Assembly (NCBI RefSeq): GCF_014841125.1
Contig: NZ_JACYTQ010000002.1
Coordinates: 248,001 to 312,000, forward strand
Direction of reading: 5' to 3'
From: Echinicola arenosa
GTDB lineage: Bacteria > Bacteroidota > Bacteroidia > Cytophagales > Cyclobacteriaceae
Length of the DNA stretch: 64,000 bases
Below are positions 44,307 through 52,812 of the stretch, piece by piece. The notes under the pieces were generated by a model. The model was not told where the DNA came from, made no database searches, and saw only the letters and a list, made by a program, of their open reading frames with translations. The position numbers and the translations under genes are program-made. The first letter of the stretch is position 1, and the number at the start of each line of letters is the position of its first letter.

Positions 44307-44927
44307 TTAAGATCCAATGACTACCTTGGCATACCTTACTACTTTGTCACCAAGCATATAGCCTTTTTCCACCACATCAATTACTTTTCCTTTCATCTCT
44401 TCTGAAGGAGCTGGAATCTGGGTAATAGCCTCTTGTGTATCAGCATCAAAATTATTCCCAATCAAATCCTTCATTGGAACCAAACCTTTCGATTCCAAAA
44501 TCTTGATCAACTTATTATAAATCAACAAGCTACCTTCCAAAGACTTCTCGTTTCCTTCAGCTTTTTCTTCAGCCTTGATCGCTCTTTCGAAATCATCCAC
44601 AGCAGGAATCAAATCTTTCAAAACACCTTCAGAGGCAGTTTTGATTAAGTCCAATCGTTCCTTGGAAGTTCTCCTCCTGTAGTTTTCAAATTCCGAGTAA
44701 AGCCTTAAATATTTATCTTTCAGTTCCTGGTTTTCCGCTTGAAGCTTCTGCTCAACTGACAATTCTTCAGAGCTGCCATTTTCTCCCTTTACTTGTTCAC
44801 TTGATGCTTCTTGATTTTCAGCACTTTTGTCATTATTGATCTCCTGATCTTGTGCTTCCACCTGCTCTTCAGCGGCTAATTTCTCCTTGTTCATATTTTC
44901 TCTTGATAAATTATCTTTTTCTGCCAT
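44307..44927 (-). CDS. grpE: Nucleotide exchange factor GrpE
   Basis: This 206-residue GrpE releases ADP from DnaK. A long acidic, Glu/Gln-rich N-terminal tail (about 1-65) precedes the coiled coil (about 65-110, QELKDKYLRLYSEFENYRRRT) and the C-terminal beta domain with VEKGYMLGDKVVRYAKVVIG. It is the first gene of the grpE-dnaJ operon; dnaK is not in the window. Confidence 0.96.
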   Translation of the reverse strand: MAEKDNLSRENMNKEKLAAEEQVEAQDQEINNDKSAENQEASSEQVKGENGSSEELSVEQKLQAENQELKDKYLRLYSEFENYRRRTSKERLDLIKTASEGVLKDLIPAVDDFERAIKAEEKAEGNEKSLEGSLLIYNKLIKILESKGLVPMKDLIGNNFDADTQEAITQIPAPSEEMKGKVIDVVEKGYMLGDKVVRYAKVVIGS

Positions 44928-45003
44928 ATGAAAACATAATTCTCATTTTCCCTATTTTCGATATCAATATGTTTGCCACTCTGTTTTTCCTGACAAACTG
45001 ACA

Positions 45004-45996
45004 TTACGATATAATGGCATTATAAACCAGATCCTTCAGTTTATCCAAATTATATTGGCTTACCGAAGAAATAAATATATGGGGTACACCTTTTGGCAAA
45101 TCACCTTTCATCTCCTCCATCAATTCTTCATCCAACATATCTGCTTTGGATATGGCCAAAATTCGGTTCTTGTCCAACAATTCAGGATTATACTCTTTGA
45201 GTTCCTTCAAAAGGATCTCATATTGCTCTTTAATGCTATCAGCATCAGCAGGCACCAAGAACAAAAGTATTGAGTTTCGCTCAATATGCCTTAAAAAACG
45301 TAGTCCCAAACCTTTCCCTTCAGCAGCCCCTTCTATAATCCCAGGAATATCTGCCATCACAAATGACCTATCATCCCGATAACTTACTACTCCCAAATTA
45401 GGTACCAATGTAGTAAATGGGTAGTCACCTATTTCTGGCTTGGCAGCTGAAATACTGGAAAGCAAAGTGGATTTCCCTGCATTAGGAAAACCAACCAATC
45501 CAACATCAGCCAAAAGCTTTAATTCAAGAATAATCCATTCTTCTATTCCTTCCTCACCAGGCTGAGCATAGCGTGGAGCTTGATTGGTAGATGTCTTGAA
45601 ATGATCATTGCCCAATCCTCCCATACCACCTTTTGTAAGAATGATTTCTTGGCCATCCTCAGTGATTTCAAACCTTACTTCTTTGGTCTCTGCATCTTTG
45701 GCCACAGTACCCAATGGCACTTCCAAAATGATATCCTCACCATCCTTACCTTTTCTTCTTCCTCCTTCACCACCTTTGCCGTTTTGGGCGATGACATGCT
45801 TTTTATACTTGAGGTGGAGCAAAGTCCAAAGTTGGGCATTACCTCTTAAGATAATATGTCCTCCTCTACCTCCGTCACCTCCATCAGGACCTCCCTTGGG
45901 AACGTGCTTCTCTCTCCTGAAGTGAGCAGAACCGGCTCCTCCAGCTCCTGAACGAGAACAAAACTTTACGTAATCTATAAAATTCGAATCTGCCAC
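45004..45996 (-). CDS. obgE: GTPase ObgE/CgtA
   Basis: This 330-residue Obg GTPase acts in 50S ribosome maturation and stress control. The glycine-rich Obg fold covers about 1-158. The G domain begins near 160 with [13 protein letters not shown] (about 169-181), DIPGIIEGA and ISKADM. It has no C-terminal OCT extension, so it is the minimal form. The adk gene lies upstream on the same strand, with a terminator between them at 46024-46050. Confidence 0.95.
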   Translation of the reverse strand: MADSNFIDYVKFCSRSGAGGAGSAHFRREKHVPKGGPDGGDGGRGGHIILRGNAQLWTLLHLKYKKHVIAQNGKGGEGGRRKGKDGEDIILEVPLGTVAKDAETKEVRFEITEDGQEIILTKGGMGGLGNDHFKTSTNQAPRYAQPGEEGIEEWIILELKLLADVGLVGFPNAGKSTLLSSISAAKPEIGDYPFTTLVPNLGVVSYRDDRSFVMADIPGIIEGAAEGKGLGLRFLRHIERNSILLFLVPADADSIKEQYEILLKELKEYNPELLDKNRILAISKADMLDEELMEEMKGDLPKGVPHIFISSVSQYNLDKLKDLVYNAIIS

Positions 45997-46023
45997 GACT
46001 TATTGATTATATCTTGAAACAAA

Positions 46024-46050
46024 ATTGGCTAAGAATAATTCTTAGCCAAT
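46024..46050 (-). terminator. Intrinsic terminator of adk
   Basis: Perfect 12-bp stem (46024-46035 with 46039-46050), 3-nt loop; minus RNA continues T-rich. It lies between adk and obgE on the same strand. Confidence 0.8.
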
Positions 46051-46088
46051 GATTTAAATCTTCACAAAGGTACAATTTATTTTTGGTA

Positions 46089-46661
46089 TTAATACTGATC
46101 GATTACGTCACATATTTTACCGAAAATCACTTCAATACCTCCCACCCCATGAATGGTAGAAAGTTTACCTTGACTCTTATAGTAACTGGCTACAGGCAGC
46201 GTTTCCTCTTTGTAAACCTGAATACGTGTATTGATTTTTTCCTCGTCCTGGTCGTCCACCCTACCAGAGGTTTTTCCTCTGTGCCTAATTCTTTCTTTTA
46301 ATTCTTCTTCCGGCACATCCAAGGCGATCATACCAGAAATGGAAAAGCCTTTCTCTTCCAACAATTGATCCAAGGCTTCCGCCTGGGCTACGGTCCTAGG
46401 AAAACCATCCAAAATGAACCCTTTGGCACCTACGGTACTTTTGATTTTATCATCTACCATACCAATCACTACTTCATCAGGGACCAATCTTCCTTCATCC
46501 ATATATTTTCTCGCCAATTTTCCCAGATCAGTTCCTTCACCAAGATGCTTCCTAAACAAATCTCCTGTGGAGATATGCTCTAAGCTATATTTAGCAATCA
46601 GTTTTTCACTTTGTGTTCCTTTGCCTGCACCTGGAGGTCCAAATAAAACAATGTTTAGCAT
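46089..46661 (-). CDS. adk: Adenylate kinase
   Basis: This 190-residue enzyme interconverts AMP + ATP and 2 ADP. The P-loop is GPPGAGKGTQ (8-17). The DGFPRT motif and RIRHRGKTSGRVDD segment are present. The LID is short and without the four-cysteine zinc site, so this is the short-form enzyme common in Bacteroidota. It is preceded by the hpt gene (42 bp) on the same strand, so they are probably cotranscribed. Confidence 0.96.
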   Translation of the reverse strand: MLNIVLFGPPGAGKGTQSEKLIAKYSLEHISTGDLFRKHLGEGTDLGKLARKYMDEGRLVPDEVVIGMVDDKIKSTVGAKGFILDGFPRTVAQAEALDQLLEEKGFSISGMIALDVPEEELKERIRHRGKTSGRVDDQDEEKINTRIQVYKEETLPVASYYKSQGKLSTIHGVGGIEVIFGKICDVIDQY

Positions 46662-46702
46662 GACATGAAAATTGTTTGTTCAGTTAAACCAGCCTAGACT
46701 GA

Positions 46703-47230
46703 TTACTTCAGTTGATATATTTCTTTTAAATTTCTTCCTTCTCCATCATAATCCAAGCCGTAGCCAACCACAAACTTATTAGGGATTTCAAAGCCTACAT
46801 AATCCACCTCAATAGGCTGTTCCAATGCTTCAGGCTTTAATAACAAGCTCACGATCGCTATACTTTTAGGACTTTTTGAAGAAACCAGCTTAAGTAAATG
46901 AGACATACTTAGACCAGTATCCACAATATCTTCAATGATGATTATATGTCTCCCCGCTATGTCCTCAACAAGCCCTATCAAATCATTAACTTTACCAGTA
47001 GAACCTGTGGATTCATAAGACGCCACTTTCACAAATGACACTTCCAATGAAATGTCTGTTTCTTTCATCAAATCAGAAAAAAACATAAAGACACCGTTCA
47101 ACACCCCCAAAACCAAGGGATTCTTACCTTGGTAGTCTTTGGATATTTGCCGCCCCAAATCCTGAACACGTCTCTTAATTTCCTCCTCAGTTAGAAAAGG
47201 GATAAATTCCTTGTCCTTTATTTTCAACAT
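46703..47230 (-). CDS. hpt: Hypoxanthine phosphoribosyltransferase
   Basis: This 175-residue purine-salvage enzyme has the PRPP-binding motif EDIVDTG (100-106) and the early hood segment KNPLVLGVLNGVFMFFSDL. The C-terminal VDYVGFEIPNKFVVGYGLDYDGEGRNL is typical of the HPRT family. It lies upstream of adk on the same strand, placing two nucleotide enzymes together. Confidence 0.92.
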   Translation of the reverse strand: MLKIKDKEFIPFLTEEEIKRRVQDLGRQISKDYQGKNPLVLGVLNGVFMFFSDLMKETDISLEVSFVKVASYESTGSTGKVNDLIGLVEDIAGRHIIIIEDIVDTGLSMSHLLKLVSSKSPKSIAIVSLLLKPEALEQPIEVDYVGFEIPNKFVVGYGLDYDGEGRNLKEIYQLK

Positions 47231-47242
47231 AGCAATAAAAAA

Positions 47243-47257
47243 GCCCTGAATAAGGGC
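47243..47257 (-). terminator. Short intrinsic terminator
   Basis: GCCCT (47243-47247) and AGGGC (47253-47257) form a short GC-rich stem, and minus RNA continues with a six-T run. It lies 53 bp after the stop of the peptidase gene at 47310. Confidence 0.65.
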
Positions 47258-47309
47258 GTTACAAATATAGAAAAAAAACGTTTGACCTTCCTAATTTGGC
47301 ATCAAAGAC

Positions 47310-48227
47310 TTACAAATGAACCATTAAGTATTTATACAATTCAATCATTGATGCTAAATCTTTGAGTGACACCTTTTCATAAGGGGTATGAACATTATCT
47401 TCGGCCGCCCCTATAAAGCACCAATCAATCATATAAGGACTCATTTGGATTTCCCGACCATCACTCCCCCCAGCACCTTCAACTTCCAACTGGAATGGCA
47501 CTCCACTACTTTGTGCAAGCCCAACTATTCTGTCGACAAACTTTTTCCTTGGAATATATTTATCCCTAAGGGAAATAGCCACACCTTCATGATGTTTAAC
47601 CCCCTCGGTTACCCATGTAATGTCAGAGATAAGTGCTTGGCTCACCTGCCATTTTTCGTACATAAATTTCACTAAAAAAGGCATACTTCCCCCTCCATGC
47701 TCTTCGTATGTTGAGAAGACGACTACTCCATCTTCCAAATCCTCACATAATTGAAGTGCATTATATACTCCAAGCCTATTATCCAAATACGCTGCCTGAA
47801 TAAATTCATCATCCAAATTTATTTCTTGCTTGTAAGAAAGATTTGTACCACGAACAATTGATCTTTTAAAGTCATGAAACACATTTCCATCAACTATTTT
47901 TACACTACATTCAATTGGCCCTAGTTCATCTTCACCTACCAATATATCGCCGTCATTAACATCTGGCCCACCCACTGGAACTAACTGATTTTCATACCGT
48001 GCCGTAAACCCAATAGTATCCATATGAGCAAAAACAGCTGTTCTTGGACGCCCAAACTTAAGCACTATATTATCGTGAAACCCCTCACCATAATAGACCT
48101 CTGGCACAACCTTCCACTGATTTCTTCGTTGAAGCACATAGTCCAATATGAATGCAGAGAATTGGGATTCATCTCCTGAAACGCCTCCTTTTTTGAGGAT
48201 TTCATACAAAAACTCCATATTTGGCAT
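47310..48227 (-). CDS. M42-like metal aminopeptidase
   Basis: This 305-residue enzyme has the full ligand set of M42/M28-type dinuclear peptidases: His68 and Asp70 (AHMDT), bridging Asp149 (YLDNRLG), Glu175-Glu176 (YEEHGGG), Asp202 (ISDITW) and His280 (DNVHTPYEKV). It is slightly shorter than typical M42 proteins and has no signal peptide, so a cytoplasmic peptide-trimming role is likely. An M20-family assignment is less probable because of the YEEHG motif. Confidence 0.82.
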   Translation of the reverse strand: MPNMEFLYEILKKGGVSGDESQFSAFILDYVLQRRNQWKVVPEVYYGEGFHDNIVLKFGRPRTAVFAHMDTIGFTARYENQLVPVGGPDVNDGDILVGEDELGPIECSVKIVDGNVFHDFKRSIVRGTNLSYKQEINLDDEFIQAAYLDNRLGVYNALQLCEDLEDGVVVFSTYEEHGGGSMPFLVKFMYEKWQVSQALISDITWVTEGVKHHEGVAISLRDKYIPRKKFVDRIVGLAQSSGVPFQLEVEGAGGSDGREIQMSPYMIDWCFIGAAEDNVHTPYEKVSLKDLASMIELYKYLMVHL

Positions 48228-48313
48228 AGTTTATGAGTAAAATATTTTGCAAATTTCAAACTTATTATGACAAAACAAATAGTCAAAAATTTATAGTTAT
48301 TGAATAAAAAATT

Positions 48314-48321
48314 TACATTTG
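48314..48321 (+). promoter_or_regulatory. -7 box of the OmpA-family gene (TACATTTG)
   Basis: TACATTTG fits TAnnTTTG and lies 77 bp before the start codon, leaving an AT-rich leader of about 65 nt. No clear -33 TTTG is seen. Confidence 0.4.
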
Positions 48322-48397
48322 CATTACAGTTAATAGTTACTAAGTTTGGATTTAAATTAATTAAACACTTAATTTTGAAAAAAAATTTTTTTTAATC

Positions 48398-49672
48398 ATG
48401 AAAAAATTATTACTATCAACATTAATGGTTGGTGCGTTAGCAGTTGGAGCTAATGCCCAAAATGACTTCAATAAGTGGTCAATCGACGTTAATGGTGGGT
48501 TCAATAAAGCTATGGCTCCTATTACGCCGGGTTATTATTCTCCTACCTTGAATCTTGGACATGCTGATGTCGGCATCAGATATATGTTCAATGAGAAATT
48601 TGGCGCGAAAGTGGACTATGGCTTCGGTAAATACCAAGAGGCTGATGGAACTCCTTCTTTCGAAACGAACTATTACAGAGTGAACTTACAAGGTGTTGCT
48701 AATCTTGGTAGAATCATGAACTTTGAGACTTTCTCAAAAAGTATTGGTCTATTGGGTCACTTCGGTGCTGGTTTTGGTAGAGTCACTCCTCAAGAAAACA
48801 CTTGGGCTGACTTCGAAGATAACGTTTACAACTTCATCGCAGGTTTGACTGGACAGGTTAAATTGGGCGGTAGAGTTGCTCTTAACGGAGACATCAGTAC
48901 TGTAATCGCTGGTCGTCAAGATGTTGCTTTTGATGGTGCTTCTTCAATTGCTATAGGTGCCAATAATGGTTATTATGGTGCTAATGCTGTTTCTTGGACT
49001 GGTACTTTGGGTCTTTCCTTCTACTTAGGTGGTCACAGCACTCATGCTGACTGGTATATCAGAGATGATATGTACGCTACTAAGAGCGAATTGGAAAACC
49101 AAATCGGTGAAATCAAGGACATGTTGAAAGACTCTGATGGAGACGGTGTACCTGATTACTTAGATAAAGAGCCTAATACGCCAGCTGGTGCTAGAGTAGA
49201 TTCTCATGGTAGAACTTTGGATTCTGATGGCGATGGAATTCCTGATCATTCTGATGATTGTGCTTTCGTTCCAGGTCCGGCATCTAATAACGGTTGCCCA
49301 GTTGAAGAGGTTGATGAAACTGACTTCTTCAAGAAAGCTATCAACGAAGGTTATGTAAATGTTTACTATGCATTCGATAGTGCCAAACCACTAGGTTACT
49401 CTTCTTCTTCTGTTAATTATGTGTCTAATTTCTTGAAGAGAAACCCAGGTGTAAACGTAGCCATCAAAGGTTATGCTGATGAGATCGGTCCAGATGACTA
49501 TAACATGAAATTATCTGAAAGAAGAGCCAAAGCTGTTTACGATCTATTGATCGCTGCTGGTATCGATTCTTCTAGAATTTCTTACAAAGGTTATGGTGAA
49601 GACACTAGCGTGGACAAGCAATCTGCTGATGCTCGCCAGTTAGCTAGAAGAGCTTCTTTCGAAGTAGAATAA
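48398..49672 (+). CDS. OmpA-family outer membrane protein with TSP3 repeats
   Basis: This 424-residue protein has a signal peptide (about 1-20, ANA-Q), an N-terminal 8-stranded-barrel-like region (about 22-215), thrombospondin type 3 calcium-binding repeats DSDGDGVPDYLD and DSDGDGIPDHSD (about 246-300), and a C-terminal OmpA peptidoglycan-binding domain (about 318-424) with IKGYADEIGPDDYN and LSERRAKAVYDLL. It anchors the outer membrane to the wall and should be abundant. A strong terminator follows. Confidence 0.93.
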   Translation: MKKLLLSTLMVGALAVGANAQNDFNKWSIDVNGGFNKAMAPITPGYYSPTLNLGHADVGIRYMFNEKFGAKVDYGFGKYQEADGTPSFETNYYRVNLQGVANLGRIMNFETFSKSIGLLGHFGAGFGRVTPQENTWADFEDNVYNFIAGLTGQVKLGGRVALNGDISTVIAGRQDVAFDGASSIAIGANNGYYGANAVSWTGTLGLSFYLGGHSTHADWYIRDDMYATKSELENQIGEIKDMLKDSDGDGVPDYLDKEPNTPAGARVDSHGRTLDSDGDGIPDHSDDCAFVPGPASNNGCPVEEVDETDFFKKAINEGYVNVYYAFDSAKPLGYSSSSVNYVSNFLKRNPGVNVAIKGYADEIGPDDYNMKLSERRAKAVYDLLIAAGIDSSRISYKGYGEDTSVDKQSADARQLARRASFEVE

Positions 49673-49692
49673 TCAAAAGAAAAATATAAATT

Positions 49693-49720
49693 AAAAACCG
49701 ACCTTTTCAGGTCGGTTTTT
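49693..49720 (+). terminator. Intrinsic terminator of the OmpA-family gene
   Basis: AAAAACCGACCT (49693-49704) and AGGTCGGTTTTT (49709-49720) form a 12-bp stem with TTTC loop, followed by further T. This is a classical strong terminator. Confidence 0.95.
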
Positions 49721-49727
49721 TTTTGCT

Positions 49728-49735
49728 TAATTTTG
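49728..49735 (+). promoter_or_regulatory. -7 box directly before upp (TAATTTTG)
   Basis: TAATTTTG fits TAnnTTTG and ends 6 bp before the ATG at 49742. If used, the RNA would start at or within a few bases of the ATG, giving a leaderless or near-leaderless message. Confidence 0.4.
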
Positions 49736-49741
49736 AAGCAT

Positions 49742-50389
49742 ATGTTTGTACTCAGCCAACAAAACTCCATAGCCAACCATTTTTTGGCAGACCTTCGAGA
49801 CATTAACCAACAGACAGACCGGTTGAGATTCCGCACCAATCTAGAGCGTCTTGGCCAAATATTAGCTTTTGAAATATCCAAGTCAATGGATTATGAAGGC
49901 AGTTCAGTTACAACTCCTCTCGCTGACACTACCGTAAATAAAATCATTGACCAACCCATTATCATTTCCGTCATGCGAGCAGCAATGCCTTTCTACCAAG
50001 GAGTTCTCAGTTACTTCGATCAAGCTGACAGTGGTTTTATTGGTGCATACAGAAAGGAAGAATCCAACAATAATGAGGTAGAAATTGAGTTTAACTATTT
50101 GGCTGCCCCTTCAATAGAAAATAAAGAAATAATTTTGGTTGACCCCATGCTAGCCACTGGAAAATCCTTAATTAAAAGCATAGAGCAACTCCATAAAAAC
50201 GGCACACCTAAAAAAGTCCATATTGCTGCAGTAATTGCCGCCCCAGAAGGAATAAAGCATTTGGAAGAAAACCTAAAGTCACCTTATCAACTATGGCTTG
50301 GAGCTGTTGATGAAAAGCTAAATGAAAAAGCTTACATCGTTCCTGGACTTGGCGATGCTGGTGATTTATGTTTTGGCCCTAAACTCTAG
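49742..50389 (+). CDS. upp: Uracil phosphoribosyltransferase
   Basis: This 215-residue pyrimidine-salvage enzyme makes UMP from uracil and PRPP. The PRPP motif is LVDPMLATGKSL, and the C-terminal IVPGLGDAGDLCFG forms the uracil site. The ATG at 49742 (MFVLSQQNSIANHFL) is preferred; an in-frame TTG three codons upstream overlaps the promoter-like box. The antiporter gene begins 7 bp after the stop, so a two- or three-gene operon is likely. Confidence 0.93.
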   Translation: MFVLSQQNSIANHFLADLRDINQQTDRLRFRTNLERLGQILAFEISKSMDYEGSSVTTPLADTTVNKIIDQPIIISVMRAAMPFYQGVLSYFDQADSGFIGAYRKEESNNNEVEIEFNYLAAPSIENKEIILVDPMLATGKSLIKSIEQLHKNGTPKKVHIAAVIAAPEGIKHLEENLKSPYQLWLGAVDEKLNEKAYIVPGLGDAGDLCFGPKL

Positions 50390-50395
50390 TTATCA

Positions 50396-51325
50396 GTGGT
50401 ATATTTATTATTAGTATCAGGCTTTATTATTCTTTTATACGGGGGTAAGATCTTAGTGGATGGAGCGTCTGCAGTAGCATCAAAACTCGGACTTAGCCCT
50501 AGTTTGATCGGCATGACTATCGTTGCTTTCGGAACCTCTGCTCCTGAATTATTGGTCAGTATTACAGCTGCTCTCAAAGGAACGAATGACATTGCCATTG
50601 GAAATGTTATCGGATCCAATATTTCTAACATCACTCTTGTATTAGGTATTACAGCTTTGGTATATCCTATTTACTTGAAATCCCTTACACTTAAGTGGGA
50701 CTTTAGCTTCACGCTCTTATCTGCATTATTATTCTATATATTGGCGCTGAATAATCTCATCTCACTTGTTGATGGCATCATCCTTTTTTCACTCCTTATT
50801 CTAATCAATTGGTTCTTATTCACCAAGGTCCATCATTCTTTAGAAGAGTTTTCTGAAGATGATGCGGAAAAGATGAAACATCAACCAATCTTTAAGTCTA
50901 TTATTCTCATAGTCCTAGGTATTGTAGGTCTATATTTTGGGTCTGAATTATTGGTAAACAATGCTATAATCTTGGCTGAACAGTATGGCATAAGCGAAAG
51001 AATTATTGGCGTAACTATTATTGCCATAGGTACGAGCTTGCCGGAATTAGCCACTTCTGTATTGGCCGCTTTGAAAAAAGAAACAGATATTGCACTTGGA
51101 AATATTTTAGGGAGCAATATGCAGAACATTCTTTCCATCATTGGTGTTACTGCTATTATAAAACCCATAGAAGTTAGCGAACTGTTTTTGTCAAGTGATT
51201 TTCTATGGATGATTGGGTTTACCCTGCTATTGTTCCCCCTGATGCGATCAGGCTACAAAATCAATCGGGCTGAAGGCGGCCTTCTTCTGGCAGCCTATGG
51301 TATATATTTATTCTTCCTTCTTTAA
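50396..51325 (+). CDS. CaCA-family Na+/Ca2+ antiporter
   Basis: This 309-residue inner-membrane protein has about 10 helices arranged as two inverted halves. The alpha repeats are GMTIVAFGTSAPELLVSI with GNVIGSNISNI, and GVTIIAIGTSLPELATSV with GNILGSNMQNI; these carry the conserved ion-binding acidic and serine residues of the family. It is probably a Ca2+ or K+/Ca2+ exchanger like YrbG. It starts with GTG, 7 bp after upp, and may be translationally coupled to it. The next gene starts 3 bp after its stop. Confidence 0.88.
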   Translation: MVYLLLVSGFIILLYGGKILVDGASAVASKLGLSPSLIGMTIVAFGTSAPELLVSITAALKGTNDIAIGNVIGSNISNITLVLGITALVYPIYLKSLTLKWDFSFTLLSALLFYILALNNLISLVDGIILFSLLILINWFLFTKVHHSLEEFSEDDAEKMKHQPIFKSIILIVLGIVGLYFGSELLVNNAIILAEQYGISERIIGVTIIAIGTSLPELATSVLAALKKETDIALGNILGSNMQNILSIIGVTAIIKPIEVSELFLSSDFLWMIGFTLLLFPLMRSGYKINRAEGGLLLAAYGIYLFFLL

Positions 51326-51327
51326 TA

Positions 51328-51786
51328 ATGCTTGAATACATTCTACAATTCTTGGTAATCTATCTGGTTTGCCTTTTCAAATTTATCGGAGGGCCTGTTC
51401 TTGGCACAGCTGCGGATTACAGTGTTTTTGAAATTGTCGTTGTAACAGTATCTGGAATGATGACCAGTGTTTTGGTCTTTACTTATTTAGGAGAATGGAT
51501 AAAAAACAACTGGACCATTAAAATCAGAAAAAACAGCAAAAAATTCACCCCAAAGACCAGAAGAATCATTCAAATCTGGCAGAAGTTTGGTGCTGCTGGT
51601 GTAGCTGCTGTAACTCCTCTAATTTTCACCCCAATTGGGGGAACTATCATTCTTACATCATTTGGTGTTAGGAGGAGAAAAATATTCGCTTATATGCTCA
51701 TCAGCGCTGTGTGTTGGTCCTTATTTTTTGGACTGACTATCAACCACCTTCTTGAAATCCCTTTCTTTAAGCGATTAATCGGCTAA
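51328..51786 (+). CDS. Small membrane protein, small multidrug export-like
   Basis: This 152-residue protein has hydrophobic segments at about 5-22, 28-50, 85-105 and 118-140, separated by a basic loop (KIRKNSKKFTPKTRRI). The layout and the GAAGVAAVTPLIFTPIGGTI segment resemble the small multidrug export / DedA-like group. Function is unproven. It begins 3 bp after the antiporter gene and overlaps the convergent serine dehydratase gene by 12 bp at its end. Confidence 0.65.
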   Translation: MLEYILQFLVIYLVCLFKFIGGPVLGTAADYSVFEIVVVTVSGMMTSVLVFTYLGEWIKNNWTIKIRKNSKKFTPKTRRIIQIWQKFGAAGVAAVTPLIFTPIGGTIILTSFGVRRRKIFAYMLISAVCWSLFFGLTINHLLEIPFFKRLIG

Positions 51787-52683
51787 ATCATCATCAGGCA
51801 ATATTTCAATATCCTGAATCAGCACCTTTTTGGAAATATTCGTACCGGTTAATGTAGCTGCCAATCCTCCTAAGGCGGTCTCTTTGTATTTGCTCTCCAT
51901 ACTAGCTCCTATTTCCCCCATTGCTTCCACACATTCATCCACTGGAATCACTCCACTAACATTAGATAAGGCTATTTGGGCAGAACTGTTCGCTATTGCA
52001 GCAGCGCTGGCATTGCGCACTACACAAGGCACTTCCACCAAACCTGCAACCGGATCGCAAACTAAGCCTAGCATGCATTGAATGGTAATAGCCACTGCAT
52101 TAAATACCTGATCTATATCACCTCCCAAACAATACACCATAGCACCAGAAGCCATAGCAGCTGCTGAACCAGTCTCCGCTTGACAGCCTCCAACAGCGCC
52201 TGCAAGACTTGCATTTTGCTCTATGATCAAAGCAATGCCAGCCCCTACTAAAAGGCCTTCCAAAATCTTTCGATCTTCTAGATGATGAATCTCTTGAAGC
52301 GTATATAGAGTACCTGGAAGAATTCCTGAAGCTCCGGCTGTAGGAGCTGCTACTACCCTCCCCATGCAACTATTGACTTCCTTTGCGGCAAGTGCTCTTG
52401 ATATCAATCTCTGGAATTCAGGAGAAAGTACAGACAATGGGTTACGGAACACTTTTTTTGCACCATTATTAATCATCCCTGACCGAGAAATCATTTCTTC
52501 TTTAAGACCAGTTTCTACAGCTTCCTTCATAACTGAAAAAGCATTTAACAGTCCATCCCAGATTTCCTGCTCTGTCTTGCCTCTTTGCTCCATCTCATAT
52601 TCAAGCACAGGATCAAATAAGACCTTCTCCCGTTCTACACAATAGCTTTTCCAGCCTTCAAAAGTTTCAAATAAATAGCTCAT
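51775..52683 (-). CDS. L-serine ammonia-lyase, iron-sulfur type, alpha chain
   Basis: This 302-residue subunit deaminates L-serine to pyruvate with a labile 4Fe-4S cluster. Cysteines lie in GGCQAETGSAAAM and LVCDPVAGLVEVPCVVRN, and the catalytic region includes PTAGASGILPG. It corresponds to the alpha domain only; the beta subunit gene is not here. The ATG at 52683 (MSYLFETFEGWK) is chosen over one 11 codons upstream by family N-terminus. The gene end overlaps the convergent membrane protein gene by 12 bp. Confidence 0.9.
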   Translation of the reverse strand: MSYLFETFEGWKSYCVEREKVLFDPVLEYEMEQRGKTEQEIWDGLLNAFSVMKEAVETGLKEEMISRSGMINNGAKKVFRNPLSVLSPEFQRLISRALAAKEVNSCMGRVVAAPTAGASGILPGTLYTLQEIHHLEDRKILEGLLVGAGIALIIEQNASLAGAVGGCQAETGSAAAMASGAMVYCLGGDIDQVFNAVAITIQCMLGLVCDPVAGLVEVPCVVRNASAAAIANSSAQIALSNVSGVIPVDECVEAMGEIGASMESKYKETALGGLAATLTGTNISKKVLIQDIEILPDDDLAD

Positions 52684-52755
52684 TCTACATGGGTTTACAT
52701 TCTTGACAAATTTCAAAATTGCAGATCACAAATCAAACAATGGTCCAAAAATAAA

Positions 52756-52786
52756 AGGCCCTCTGGAAACTATTTCCAGAAGGCCT
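52756..52786 (-). terminator. Intrinsic terminator of the FKBP-like lipoprotein gene
   Basis: A 14-bp stem (52756-52769 with 52773-52786) has a C/A mismatch in plus RNA that becomes U-G in minus RNA; a T-rich tail follows on the minus strand. It lies 26 bp after the lipoprotein gene stop. Confidence 0.85.
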
Positions 52787-52812
52787 GACACACACTTAAT
52801 CACCTAATAAAT

